Source of the DNA: Actinomyces procaprae
Lineage (GTDB): Bacteria; Actinomycetota; Actinomycetes; Actinomycetales; Actinomycetaceae
DNA length: 64,000 nucleotides
Direction: 5' to 3'
Assembly: GCF_004798665.1 (NCBI RefSeq)
Contig: NZ_CP039292.1
Span: forward strand, 1,426,001-1,490,000
The notes below the pieces were generated by a model. That model was not told the origin of the DNA, ran no database searches, and saw only the letters and a list, made by a program, of their open reading frames with translations. Below, in pieces: positions 17,390 through 25,448 of the stretch. The position numbers and the translations under genes are program-made. The number at the start of each line of letters is the position of its first letter. The first letter of the stretch is position 1.

Positions 17390-17441
17390 GGCCCGCCCTT
17401 TCTGAACCGCCCTCCCCGTAGCAGCGTTGAGGACCACTTCC

Positions 17442-20400
17442 ATGAGTCGCGACACCGGCATTCACCACTACGCCGAGCTCCACGCCCACTCCGCCTACTC
17501 CTTCCTCGACGGCGCCAACGAGCCCGAGGACCTCGTCGTCGCCGCCGCCGAGCTCGGCCTTGAGGCGATAGCCCTGACCGATCATGACGGCATGCCCGGA
17601 ATCGTCCGGCACGCTCAGGCGGGTCGCGCTCATGGACTCGCCACAGTCCATGGTGCCGAGCTCACCCTGGACGACGGCGCCCACCTGCCGATTCTCGCCC
17701 GGGGGCCGCTGGGCTACCACCGCCTGTGCGCCGCCATCTCCCGCCATAACCTGGCTGCCGGCAAAAGGGCGGATCCGGCCCACCGGCTGCCCGAGCTCGC
17801 CGTCGCCCTACGGGCGGATACGGATGCGGGCGCGGGAACCGGCGCCTCCACCTGCCTGGTACTAACCGGCACCGCTAACGGGCCCCTCCGTCGTGCCCTC
17901 GGTGACCAACGGCGCCCAGACGCCTGGGACATCAAGGCTGCCGACGCCGCCCTCGGACGCCTTGTCGACCACTTCGGCCACGATGCGATAGCCGTCGAGA
18001 TCTCACTTAACGCGGGCCCCACCGACGCCGCACTCACTACCGTCCTGACCGGGCTGGCCGAACAGTATCGGCTCCCGCTCGTCGCCACCGGTGCCGTGCG
18101 CTGCGCTCGTCCGGGCGACTCCCGCCTCGCAGATGTCCTGACCGCCACGCGTTTGCGCACCGATCTTGAGGGCGCCCGCGGGCACCTCCCCGCGCTTGGA
18201 CGCTGGCTGCGCGGCCCGCAGGACATGGCCCGCCTGCATCGCCGGGCCCCCGACGCCGTCGACGCCGCCGCCGAGATCGCCCAGGACCTCGCCTTCGACC
18301 TCGCCCTCGTAGCCCCGGGCCTGCCCGACCCGGAAGTCCCTGAGGGCCACACGCCCGCCACCTGGCTGCGCGAACTCACCCGTCGCGGCGCCCTGAGGCG
18401 CTACGGAACCGAGGCGGAGGATCCCGAGGCCTGGAGGGTCCTCGCGCACGAGCTGGATGTAATCGAGTCAATGGGCTTTCCCGGATACTTCCTCATCGTC
18501 CGCGCCATCGTCGACTTCTGTGAAAGTGCCGGCATCCTCTGCCAGGGGCGGGGCAGCGCCGCCAACTCCGCCGTCTGCTACGCCCTGGGCATCACAGCGG
18601 TGGACGCCGTCCGTCACCGCATGCTCTTCGAACGCTTCCTCTCCCCGGGCCGGACCGGCTACCCGGACATCGACCTCGACATCGAGGCCTGCCGCCGCGA
18701 GGAGGTGATCCAGCACGTCTACGCCCACTACGGGCGCGACTACGCCGCCCAGGTTGCCAACGTCATCTCCTACCGGCCCCGCTCCGCGGTCCGTGATGCC
18801 GCCCGGGCACTCGGCCACCCCGCCGGGCTGCAAGATGCCTGGGCGGCCCGGATGTCCTACCACTGGAGAAGCGTCCGCGCCGAGGACACCGCCACGGACG
18901 GGCCTCCCGAGCAGGTCCTCGACGTCGCCGAGCACCTGCTGCGCCTACCCCGGCACCTGGGCATCCACTCCGGCGGCATGGTGCTCGCCGACCGCCCCGT
19001 CACCGAGGTGTGCCCCGTGCGCTGGTCCGCCATGGAGGGACGCACCGTCCTACAGTGGGACAAGGACGACTGTGCCGCCGCGGGCCTGGTCAAGTTCGAC
19101 CTGCTGGGACTGGGAGAACTGACCGCGCTGCGCCTGGCCTTCACCAGTCTTGCCGAGCGCGGTGAGACCGTGCCCGACCTCGCCCCCGGTGGAGTCCTGC
19201 GCCCCGCGCAGACGGGCCGCCCCTGGGACCTGCACACCCTGCCCGAGGAGGACCCGGCCGTCTACCGGCTGCTCAGTGCCGCCGACACCGTCGGCGTCTT
19301 CCAGGTCGAGTCCCGCGCCCAGATGGCCACCCTGCCCCGGCTGCGTCCGCGCAAGTTCTACGACATCGTCGTAGAGGTCGCCCTCATCCGTCCCGGCCCC
19401 ATCCAGGGAGACGCCGTCAATCCCTACATCCGGCGTCGTCTGGGCCGTGAGGAGGTCACCTACTTGCACGACTCCCTCAAGCCCGCCCTGTCCAAGACCC
19501 TGGGAATCCCGCTGTTTCAGGAACAGCTCATGCAGATCGCCGTCGATGCGGCCGGCTTCACCCCGGCCGAGGCCGACGCCCTACGGCAGGCGATGGGTGC
19601 CAAGCGCTCCGTCGAGCGCATGGAGGCACTGCATGAGCGGCTGGTGCAGGGAATGGAGGAGCGGGGTATTGACGCCCCGACCGCAGAGACCATCTTTGAC
19701 AAGCTCCGCGCCTTCGCCGACTTCGGCTTCCCCGAGTCACACGCCTTCTCCTTCGCCTACCTGGTGTACGCCTCCGCCTGGCTCAAGGCCCGCAAACCCG
19801 AGGACTTCTACGCCGGCATCCTCGCGGCCCAGCCCATGGGCTTCTGGTCCCCGCAGACCCTGGTAGCCGATGCGCGCCGCCACGGAGTGCGCGTGCTGCC
19901 CGCAGACGTCAACTTCTCCCGGGAGCAGGCCCATGTTGAGCCCCGGGACGACGCCGTGCCCGCCGACATGCGCCCAAGCCCCAATGCGCTCAGCCCCCTG
20001 GACGTACACCCCGAGCTCGCCGTCCGCCTGGGGCTGGCTCCCATCAGGGGACTGGGCGAGGCCGCTGCAGCCATAGTCGCCGAACGCAGCGCCCACGGCC
20101 CCTACCGCGACATCGCCGACCTCGCCCGCCGCGTACGCCTGAGCCGGTCTCGTCTTGAAGCACTCGCCGCGTCCGGGGCCCTGGCCTCACTCGGCGTCGA
20201 CCGCCGTGAGGCCCTTTGGGCCGCAGGCGCCCTGGCGCAGGAGTACGGGCGGCCTCACCGCCCCGGCCGTAGTGCTCACGGTCGGCCCGCCTGGTACCAG
20301 CCGCCGCTTCCCGGCACCGCCGTCGGCGCCCACGCCCCACAGCTGCCCGCCATGACCGACCGGGAGCGCCAGGACGCCGACCTGCGACTGACCGGGGTCT

Positions 20401-20765
20401 CCACTCAGAGCTCACCCATCGCCTTTCAACGCGAGCGGCTCACCGCCGCCGGTGTACTCACCGTGGCCGAGGTCCTGGGCCATGAGCCGGAGCGTCGGGT
20501 GCGGGTTGCCGGGCTCGTCACCCACCGGCAGCGCCCGAGTACCGCGGCCGGCACGATCTTCCTCAACCTTGAGGACGAGACCGGTCTGCTCAACGTGATC
20601 TGCCCCGTCGGCATGTGGCGGCGCCACCTCGAGGTCGGACGCCGGGCGGCGGCGCTCGTGGTGCGGGGAATGGTCGAATCCGGCGACGGCGTGACCGCGC
20701 TGGTGGCCGAGCGCCTGGAGGCGCTGCCAGACGTCACTTCACCGGGCAGCCGCGACTGGTGCTGA
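17442..20765 (+). CDS. dnaE2: Error-prone DNA polymerase III alpha subunit
   Basis: 1107 aa from ATG 17442 with GAGGAC upstream. N-terminal PHP domain (LHAHSAYSFLDGA), polymerase active site with GRGSAANSAVCYALG and PDIDLD (about 408-413), the FDLLGLGELT segment, fingers and tandem HhH (residues of GLGEAAAAIVAERS), and a C-terminal OB fold (RVRVAGLVTHRQRP...FLNLEDETG). Length fits DnaE2, not replicative DnaE1. It works with ImuA'/ImuB in translesion synthesis. No SOS box is seen in the 52 bp before it, so it may depend on the promoter of the upstream DUF222-HNH gene. Confidence 0.95.
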   Translation: MSRDTGIHHYAELHAHSAYSFLDGANEPEDLVVAAAELGLEAIALTDHDGMPGIVRHAQAGRAHGLATVHGAELTLDDGAHLPILARGPLGYHRLCAAISRHNLAAGKRADPAHRLPELAVALRADTDAGAGTGASTCLVLTGTANGPLRRALGDQRRPDAWDIKAADAALGRLVDHFGHDAIAVEISLNAGPTDAALTTVLTGLAEQYRLPLVATGAVRCARPGDSRLADVLTATRLRTDLEGARGHLPALGRWLRGPQDMARLHRRAPDAVDAAAEIAQDLAFDLALVAPGLPDPEVPEGHTPATWLRELTRRGALRRYGTEAEDPEAWRVLAHELDVIESMGFPGYFLIVRAIVDFCESAGILCQGRGSAANSAVCYALGITAVDAVRHRMLFERFLSPGRTGYPDIDLDIEACRREEVIQHVYAHYGRDYAAQVANVISYRPRSAVRDAARALGHPAGLQDAWAARMSYHWRSVRAEDTATDGPPEQVLDVAEHLLRLPRHLGIHSGGMVLADRPVTEVCPVRWSAMEGRTVLQWDKDDCAAAGLVKFDLLGLGELTALRLAFTSLAERGETVPDLAPGGVLRPAQTGRPWDLHTLPEEDPAVYRLLSAADTVGVFQVESRAQMATLPRLRPRKFYDIVVEVALIRPGPIQGDAVNPYIRRRLGREEVTYLHDSLKPALSKTLGIPLFQEQLMQIAVDAAGFTPAEADALRQAMGAKRSVERMEALHERLVQGMEERGIDAPTAETIFDKLRAFADFGFPESHAFSFAYLVYASAWLKARKPEDFYAGILAAQPMGFWSPQTLVADARRHGVRVLPADVNFSREQAHVEPRDDAVPADMRPSPNALSPLDVHPELAVRLGLAPIRGLGEAAAAIVAERSAHGPYRDIADLARRVRLSRSRLEALAASGALASLGVDRREALWAAGALAQEYGRPHRPGRSAHGRPAWYQPPLPGTAVGAHAPQLPAMTDRERQDADLRLTGVSTQSSPIAFQRERLTAAGVLTVAEVLGHEPERRVRVAGLVTHRQRPSTAAGTIFLNLEDETGLLNVICPVGMWRRHLEVGRRAAALVVRGMVESGDGVTALVAERLEALPDVTSPGSRDWC

Positions 20766-20780
20766 ACGGTTCGTACCCCT

Positions 20781-22208
20781 CTAGCCCTTGTCACCGGAAT
20801 AGGAAGGAAGCTCACCTACAACAGGGGCGTCCTTGGTGTGCAGCTCGGAGTACACGGACCAGGCCACGCTCACCAGCGGAACGGCCACAATCGCGCCGAG
20901 CAGGCCCGCCGAGTAGGTGCCCACCGCGACGGCGATGATGACCACCACCGGGTGCAGCGACACCTGCCGCCCCATGATCAGCGGCTGCAAGATATGCCCC
21001 TCGATCTGGCCGATGCCGGCCACGCCCAGGCCCACGACGATCATGGTGATGAATCCCTTCGAGGCCAGCGCCACCACCATGGCGATGATCATCGCCGTCG
21101 GTGCGCCGATGATCGGGATGAAGGCGCCGATGAAGACCAGCACCGCCAAGGGTGCGGCCAGGGGCACGCTCACGATCTGGAGGAAGACCCCGCACATGAT
21201 CCCGTCGGTCAGCGCCACGATCACGGTGCCGCGGGCATAACCCGCGAAGGTGTACCAGCCGGCGCCGGCGGCGTGGTGGACGTCCTCGCGCATGCCGGCC
21301 GGCAGCTCGTTCAGGAACCACCGCCACATGCGTCCACCGGAGGCCAGGAAGAATATGGTTGAGAACACCGCCAGGGCCAGCACGGCGAAGATGTTCACCA
21401 CCGTGCCCGCGTTGGACAGCACCTCGGTTGCCAGAGTAGGTGCGTTGTTCATCAAGTAGTGCTGTCCCTGCTCGAGCAGCCGCTGTAGCTGCCCCATGAG
21501 CTCCTGCTGAGTCAGATCCAGCGGCAGCGGGCCGTTGACGATGAAGTCCACGATCGTGTCGACGCCGTCGGAGAACTGTGAGGCCAGGGTGTTCCACTGA
21601 TTCGTGACCGAGGTGACCACATAGGTCACCAGTCCCACCACGAAGGCGAGGGCGGTGAGCAGCGCGAGGAAGGTCGCCGGGTACCGTGGCATGACCCGGG
21701 CGAACAGGTTCACCAGCGGCTGCAGGATCGAGGTGAGCACCAGGGCCATGAACACCCCGACGAACACCGGAATCACTCGTGAGGTGGCGAAGAAGACCAG
21801 GCCGATGACGATGATCAGACCCAGCAGCAGCCAGGCCGACAGGCCTCCCCGCACCAGCCACGAGGGCAGGGAACTGAGCACCGCACGGGGTGCGGAGGCG
21901 GCGTCACGGCTCTCCGCGTTCTGAGGGGCTGCCGTGTGAGTGTCCTCGTAGCGCAGCTGCTGCTCACGGGCATCGAGTCGGGCGCGCTCAGCCCGATCGA
22001 TCGTGCGGCCCAGCACGTCGCGCCCCTCACGCAGACGGGAGGTGAAGTGCCGCAGCGCCGAGTCCGACGCCGTCCCCTCCCGCCCCGCAGGCTCCAGGCG
22101 CCCTCCCCGGGACTGCTCGGGGCTGTGCCCGTCCGCCTCCGGGCCCGGTTCCGTGCCCGGCGTCGGGGTCCTGCCCCCGTCCTCTGGTGAAGCGGTCATG
22201 TCTGCCAT
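20781..22208 (-). CDS. AI-2E family transporter (TqsA/YdiK/PerM-like permease)
   Basis: 475 aa from ATG 22208, with GGAGG 6 nt upstream. A hydrophilic N-terminal region of about 125 residues, rich in Pro/Glu/Arg, precedes roughly eight hydrophobic segments. The C-terminal half has the family pattern (GWYTFAGYARGTVIVALTDGI, VFIGAFIPIIGAPTAMI, GQIEGHILQPLIMGRQVSLHPVVVI, GAIVAVPLVSVAWSVY). Characterised relatives export autoinducer-2 or act as Na+/H+ antiporters, so substrate is open. Only 1 bp separates it from the upstream HAD gene; it converges with dnaE2. Confidence 0.9.
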   Translation of the reverse strand: MADMTASPEDGGRTPTPGTEPGPEADGHSPEQSRGGRLEPAGREGTASDSALRHFTSRLREGRDVLGRTIDRAERARLDAREQQLRYEDTHTAAPQNAESRDAASAPRAVLSSLPSWLVRGGLSAWLLLGLIIVIGLVFFATSRVIPVFVGVFMALVLTSILQPLVNLFARVMPRYPATFLALLTALAFVVGLVTYVVTSVTNQWNTLASQFSDGVDTIVDFIVNGPLPLDLTQQELMGQLQRLLEQGQHYLMNNAPTLATEVLSNAGTVVNIFAVLALAVFSTIFFLASGGRMWRWFLNELPAGMREDVHHAAGAGWYTFAGYARGTVIVALTDGIMCGVFLQIVSVPLAAPLAVLVFIGAFIPIIGAPTAMIIAMVVALASKGFITMIVVGLGVAGIGQIEGHILQPLIMGRQVSLHPVVVIIAVAVGTYSAGLLGAIVAVPLVSVAWSVYSELHTKDAPVVGELPSYSGDKG

Positions 22209-22209
22209 A

Positions 22210-22914
22210 TCAGTCCTCCACTCCGAGTAGTACGCCCAGCTCAGCCGGGGTGGCGGCTTGGGCGACGGCACCCCGCAGCGCCTCCTGATCGCCGTAGCCC
22301 CAAAGCACCCCAACGCAGTCAATGCCCATTTCCGCAGCCCCCTCGACGTCATGGTGGAGGTCGCCGACGTGGATCGGCCGGCTCAGGTCGGCGCCGGCCG
22401 CGCCGAGGCGCCGGAGCGCCGAGTCGATGACCTGCGCCTTCCTGCCTCCGACGTCCCCGGCACGGGCACCGCTGACCACGGTGAAGTAGTCGAGCAGGTC
22501 GGCGTGCGCCAGAATCTCGCGCGCGTAGCCCTCGTGCTTGGAGGTCGCCAGTGCCAGCGGCACCCCGCGGGCGTGCAGGGCGCGCACCAGCTCCGCCACG
22601 CCGTCGTAGAGGGGAGAGTCGAGCATGGTCCTGCGGTAGTGGCGCCGGTAGGTGGCCACCGCCTCGGCGTTGGCCGCGCCGGTCAGGCCCGCGTACAGCC
22701 GGAACCCGTCAACCAGTGGGGGGCCCACGAAGCGCATCAGCTCGGTGGGCGCTTGTGCCGGCAGCCCGAGCTCGCTGAACGCGGCCGCAAGCGCCGCGAG
22801 GATAGCGGGTGCGGAGTCTACGAGGGTGCCGTCCAGGTCCAGCAGGACGACGGATGGTGCGTATGCGGGTGGGAGCGGACGGCTACGAGGGCCGGCTCCG
22901 GCAGTGACTTGCAT
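22210..22914 (-). CDS. HAD-superfamily hydrolase (phosphoglycolate-phosphatase-like)
   Basis: 234 aa. HAD motif I is LLDLDGTLVDSAPAI with the nucleophilic Asp, motif II LALATSK, motif III the Lys in RKAQVIDSALRRLG and motif IV HVGDLHHDVEGA. A helical cap sits between motifs I and II, as in Gph/PgmB-like enzymes. It dephosphorylates a small phosphometabolite that sequence cannot identify. First gene of a two-gene operon with the AI-2E-type permease; divergent from the mutarotase gene 57 bp away. Confidence 0.88.
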   Translation of the reverse strand: MQVTAGAGPRSRPLPPAYAPSVVLLDLDGTLVDSAPAILAALAAAFSELGLPAQAPTELMRFVGPPLVDGFRLYAGLTGAANAEAVATYRRHYRRTMLDSPLYDGVAELVRALHARGVPLALATSKHEGYAREILAHADLLDYFTVVSGARAGDVGGRKAQVIDSALRRLGAAGADLSRPIHVGDLHHDVEGAAEMGIDCVGVLWGYGDQEALRGAVAQAATPAELGVLLGVED

Positions 22915-22971
22915 GTCTTCTCTTGCTCGCTCTCACTCACGGACGTGGTTCAGCCTACTAGCGTGGAACAC

Positions 22972-23850
22972 ATGAACGCAGACACCACACGCCCCCGCCT
23001 GCCGCGAACCGCGGCCGTCACCCCGGGCCGGGGCGGCCAGCCGAGACTACTCATTGACGCGCCTGCGGGCAGCGCCGAGATCTACCTGCACGGGGCGCAC
23101 CTGACCGCGTGGACGCCTCGCGGTGGCCGGCCCGTCATCTTCACCTCGCGCCGGGCGGTCTTCGACGGGGCCGCCGCGATCCGCGGTGGCGTGCCGCTGT
23201 GCCTGCCCTGGTTCGGCGCGGGTGTGAGTGGTGCGCGGCGCCCCGCACACGGTTGGGGCCGCATCTCCACCTGGCAGCTGCGTAGCGTGGAGTCGCGCGC
23301 GGACGGGGGCGTGCAGGCTCTGCTCGCACTCGAGCGCGACGGCATCGCCGCCTTGTACTCGGTGGGTGTGGGGGAGGAGCTGTCACTGACTGTCTCACTG
23401 CGCCGTACCGGTGCCGCGGACGCATATGCGGATGAGCCGGTGGAGGTCGCCCTGCACAGCTATCTGGCGGTCGGCGATGTGACGGCCGTGGAGGTCACGG
23501 GCCTGGACGGCGCCGCCTACCTGGACAAGGTGACCGGCATGAGCGGGCGGATACAGCACGGCCCGCTGCGCATCACCGCGCCGACGGACCGCGTATTCGA
23601 CTCCGGCGCGCCGGTCACCGTCACCGATCCGGCCTACGGGCGCCGCATCACCGTCACCGGCGTGCGTGCCCGGAACACCGTGGTGTGGAATCCCTGGAGC
23701 GCGGGCGCCGCCTCGATGACGGACCTGGACGATGACGAGTTCGCCTCCATGCTGTGCGTGGAGAGCGCCGTCGTCGGGGGCAATGCCGTGCGCCTCGGTC
23801 CTGGGGAGTCGGTGTCACTGGGCACCAGGATCGCCGTCGCCCCGCTATGA
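22972..23850 (+). CDS. D-hexose-6-phosphate mutarotase (aldose 1-epimerase fold)
   Basis: 292 aa from ATG 22972; the frame is open far upstream across the HAD gene, but that part is antisense. It has the beta-sandwich pattern of YeaD-type glucose-6-phosphate 1-epimerases: AEIYLHGAHLTAWTPRGGRPVIFTS, GGVPLCLPWFG, AHGWGRISTWQL, VALHSYLAVGDV and VVWNPWSAGA...CVESAVV. The conserved catalytic His (HGWGR, LHSYL) and Glu (CVES) are present. The enzyme interconverts alpha and beta anomers in the cytoplasm. Confidence 0.9.
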   Translation: MNADTTRPRLPRTAAVTPGRGGQPRLLIDAPAGSAEIYLHGAHLTAWTPRGGRPVIFTSRRAVFDGAAAIRGGVPLCLPWFGAGVSGARRPAHGWGRISTWQLRSVESRADGGVQALLALERDGIAALYSVGVGEELSLTVSLRRTGAADAYADEPVEVALHSYLAVGDVTAVEVTGLDGAAYLDKVTGMSGRIQHGPLRITAPTDRVFDSGAPVTVTDPAYGRRITVTGVRARNTVVWNPWSAGAASMTDLDDDEFASMLCVESAVVGGNAVRLGPGESVSLGTRIAVAPL

Positions 23851-23901
23851 GGGCTGTACGCGCCGCCGGGAGCGCTGTGACGTATGGCACCCGGGGTGGA
23901 T

Positions 23902-23930
23902 TTGCCCGGCCTGGCCCGGAACGTGTTAAC
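23902..23930 (+). promoter_or_regulatory. Candidate promoter of the tRNA-Leu gene
   Basis: TTGCCC (23902-23907) and GTTAAC (23925-23930) are 17 bp apart and lie about 50 bp before the tRNA. The match to sigma-70 hexamers is moderate. Confidence 0.4.
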
Positions 23931-23978
23931 TTTCCTGCGTCAGCGGTGCCGGGCTGTGCCCGGCGGTGCTGGCGACGA

Positions 23979-24066
23979 GTCCGAGTGGCGGAATAGGTAG
24001 ACGCGCTAGCTTGAGGTGCTAGTGCCTGATTAAAAGGGCGTGGGGGTTCAAGTCCCCCCTCGGACA
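23979..24066 (+). tRNA. tRNA-Leu (anticodon GAG)
   Basis: 88 nt. Acceptor GTCCGAG pairs with CTCGGAC, discriminator A, anticodon stem CTAGC/GCTAG with loop TTGAGGT, long class II variable arm, and T-arm GGGGG-TTCAAGT-CCCCC. The anticodon GAG reads CUC/CUU leucine codons. The 3' CCA is not encoded. Confidence 0.97.
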
Positions 24067-24233
24067 CCCGCAGTAGGGGCCGCGGCCATCAGGTCGCGGC
24101 CCTAAGTCGTCTTGGCCGATCACGCGCTTCACCTCCGCCCGCGTCCTGGAACGGGGCTGACGGTCGTCTCCTGGCTGGCGCGCGTAGTCCTGCTCGCCTG
24201 AGCCGGCCGGCGCTGCGCCGGTAGGGTTGAGTC

Positions 24234-25385
24234 ATGCAGCCCTTCGAGATCCGCGTTCCCGCCGAGACCCGTGACGGCGCCAACCTGCCCGAGCTCCTGC
24301 TGTCCGCCCCGGCGGAGGCAGACATCGACCGCATCGCGGAGGTATGCCAGGATCCCGACATCCAGGAGTGGACCACCGTGCCGCGCGGTTACACCCGCGC
24401 GCACGCGCAGGACTTCATCGACCGCACCGTGAGTGCCGGCTGGGAGGCCGGCAACGACCTGAATTGGGCCGTGCGCGAGGTCGGCGCCGACGGCACCGCC
24501 ACTCTGGTCGGCATGATGGGCATTTCCGGTCAGGCCGACGGCGCCTGGGAGATCGGTTACTGGCTGGCCCCCGAGGCCCGTGGTCGGGGCACGGTCTCCC
24601 GGGCTGCGCGAGGTCTCATCGACGTCGCCTTCGACCCGGAGGGTCAGGTGCATGCCGCTGTTCTGCGGTGGCGCTGCGACATTCACGACGGCGTGCCCAA
24701 CTGGGCGTCCTGGCGGGTCGCCTGGGGACTGGGCTTCCGCCGCGAGGGGCGGGTGCGCTCCTTCCTCGCCAACGACGGCGTCCTGCACGACGGCTGGGTG
24801 GGCACGCTCCTGCCCGATGATCCCCGCCGCCCCGCCGCTCCCTGGGACGGTCCCGTCACGGTCGGCGGGCAGGTGGCCGGCTCCTCGCACACGCACGGCG
24901 CCGCCACCCCACTGGTGGCCGCCGACCCGGTCGGTGAGCGCGAGGGCGACGACCCCGAGGCGCTGGTGCGCCGCTTCCACTCCACCTACGGCCTGCCGAT
25001 CCAGACCGACGGGCCCAGCCTGGACCGTGAGAGCCTGCACATGCGCATGAGCCTGATCGCCGAGGAGTTCGCCGAGCTGACCGGCGCCGTCTACGGGCAG
25101 GCGGCCCGCGGCGAGGTCGAGGCCGCCTATAGGCGGGCCGTTGCGGCCGACGACGGTACCCGCGACACGGTGGAGGCCGCCGACGCCCTGGCCGATTTGG
25201 TCTACGTCATCTACGGCATGGCGCTGGAGACCGGCATCGACCTGGCCGCGGTACTGGCCGAGGTGCAACGCTCCAACATGTCCAAGCTCGGGGCGGATGG
25301 TCGGCCCATCTACCGGGAGGACGGCAAGGTCCTCAAGGGGCCCGGCTTCTTCCCGCCGGACGTTCCCGGCGTGCTCGGCCTCTAA
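24234..25385 (+). CDS. Fusion of GNAT acetyltransferase and MazG/PRA-PH-like pyrophosphohydrolase
   Basis: 383 aa. Residues about 15-190 are a RimJ/RimL-type GNAT domain (EIGYWLAPEARGRGTVSRAARGLIDVAF holds the acetyl-CoA pyrophosphate loop; NWASWRVAWGLGFRREG is typical). A linker of about 45 residues leads to residues 240-383, an all-alpha NTP-pyrophosphohydrolase-like domain with AEEFAELTG and EAADALADLVY supplying the EExxE...ExxD metal ligands and a C-terminal GKVLKGPGFFPPDV as in HisE/MazG-like house-cleaning enzymes. Both active sites look intact. The joint function is unknown; damaged-nucleotide clearance combined with acetylation is one guess. Confidence 0.85.
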   Translation: MQPFEIRVPAETRDGANLPELLLSAPAEADIDRIAEVCQDPDIQEWTTVPRGYTRAHAQDFIDRTVSAGWEAGNDLNWAVREVGADGTATLVGMMGISGQADGAWEIGYWLAPEARGRGTVSRAARGLIDVAFDPEGQVHAAVLRWRCDIHDGVPNWASWRVAWGLGFRREGRVRSFLANDGVLHDGWVGTLLPDDPRRPAAPWDGPVTVGGQVAGSSHTHGAATPLVAADPVGEREGDDPEALVRRFHSTYGLPIQTDGPSLDRESLHMRMSLIAEEFAELTGAVYGQAARGEVEAAYRRAVAADDGTRDTVEAADALADLVYVIYGMALETGIDLAAVLAEVQRSNMSKLGADGRPIYREDGKVLKGPGFFPPDVPGVLGL

Positions 25386-25448
25386 GAGCCCCGGGACGCA
25401 GCCGCCGTCGTCCGGTGCTCCCTGGGATGGGCCGGAGCGCGTGGCAGG

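Noticed and set aside
22258-22971. Upstream extension of the mutarotase frame
   Set aside because: It is antisense to the HAD phosphatase gene; ATG 22972 starts the family-like protein.
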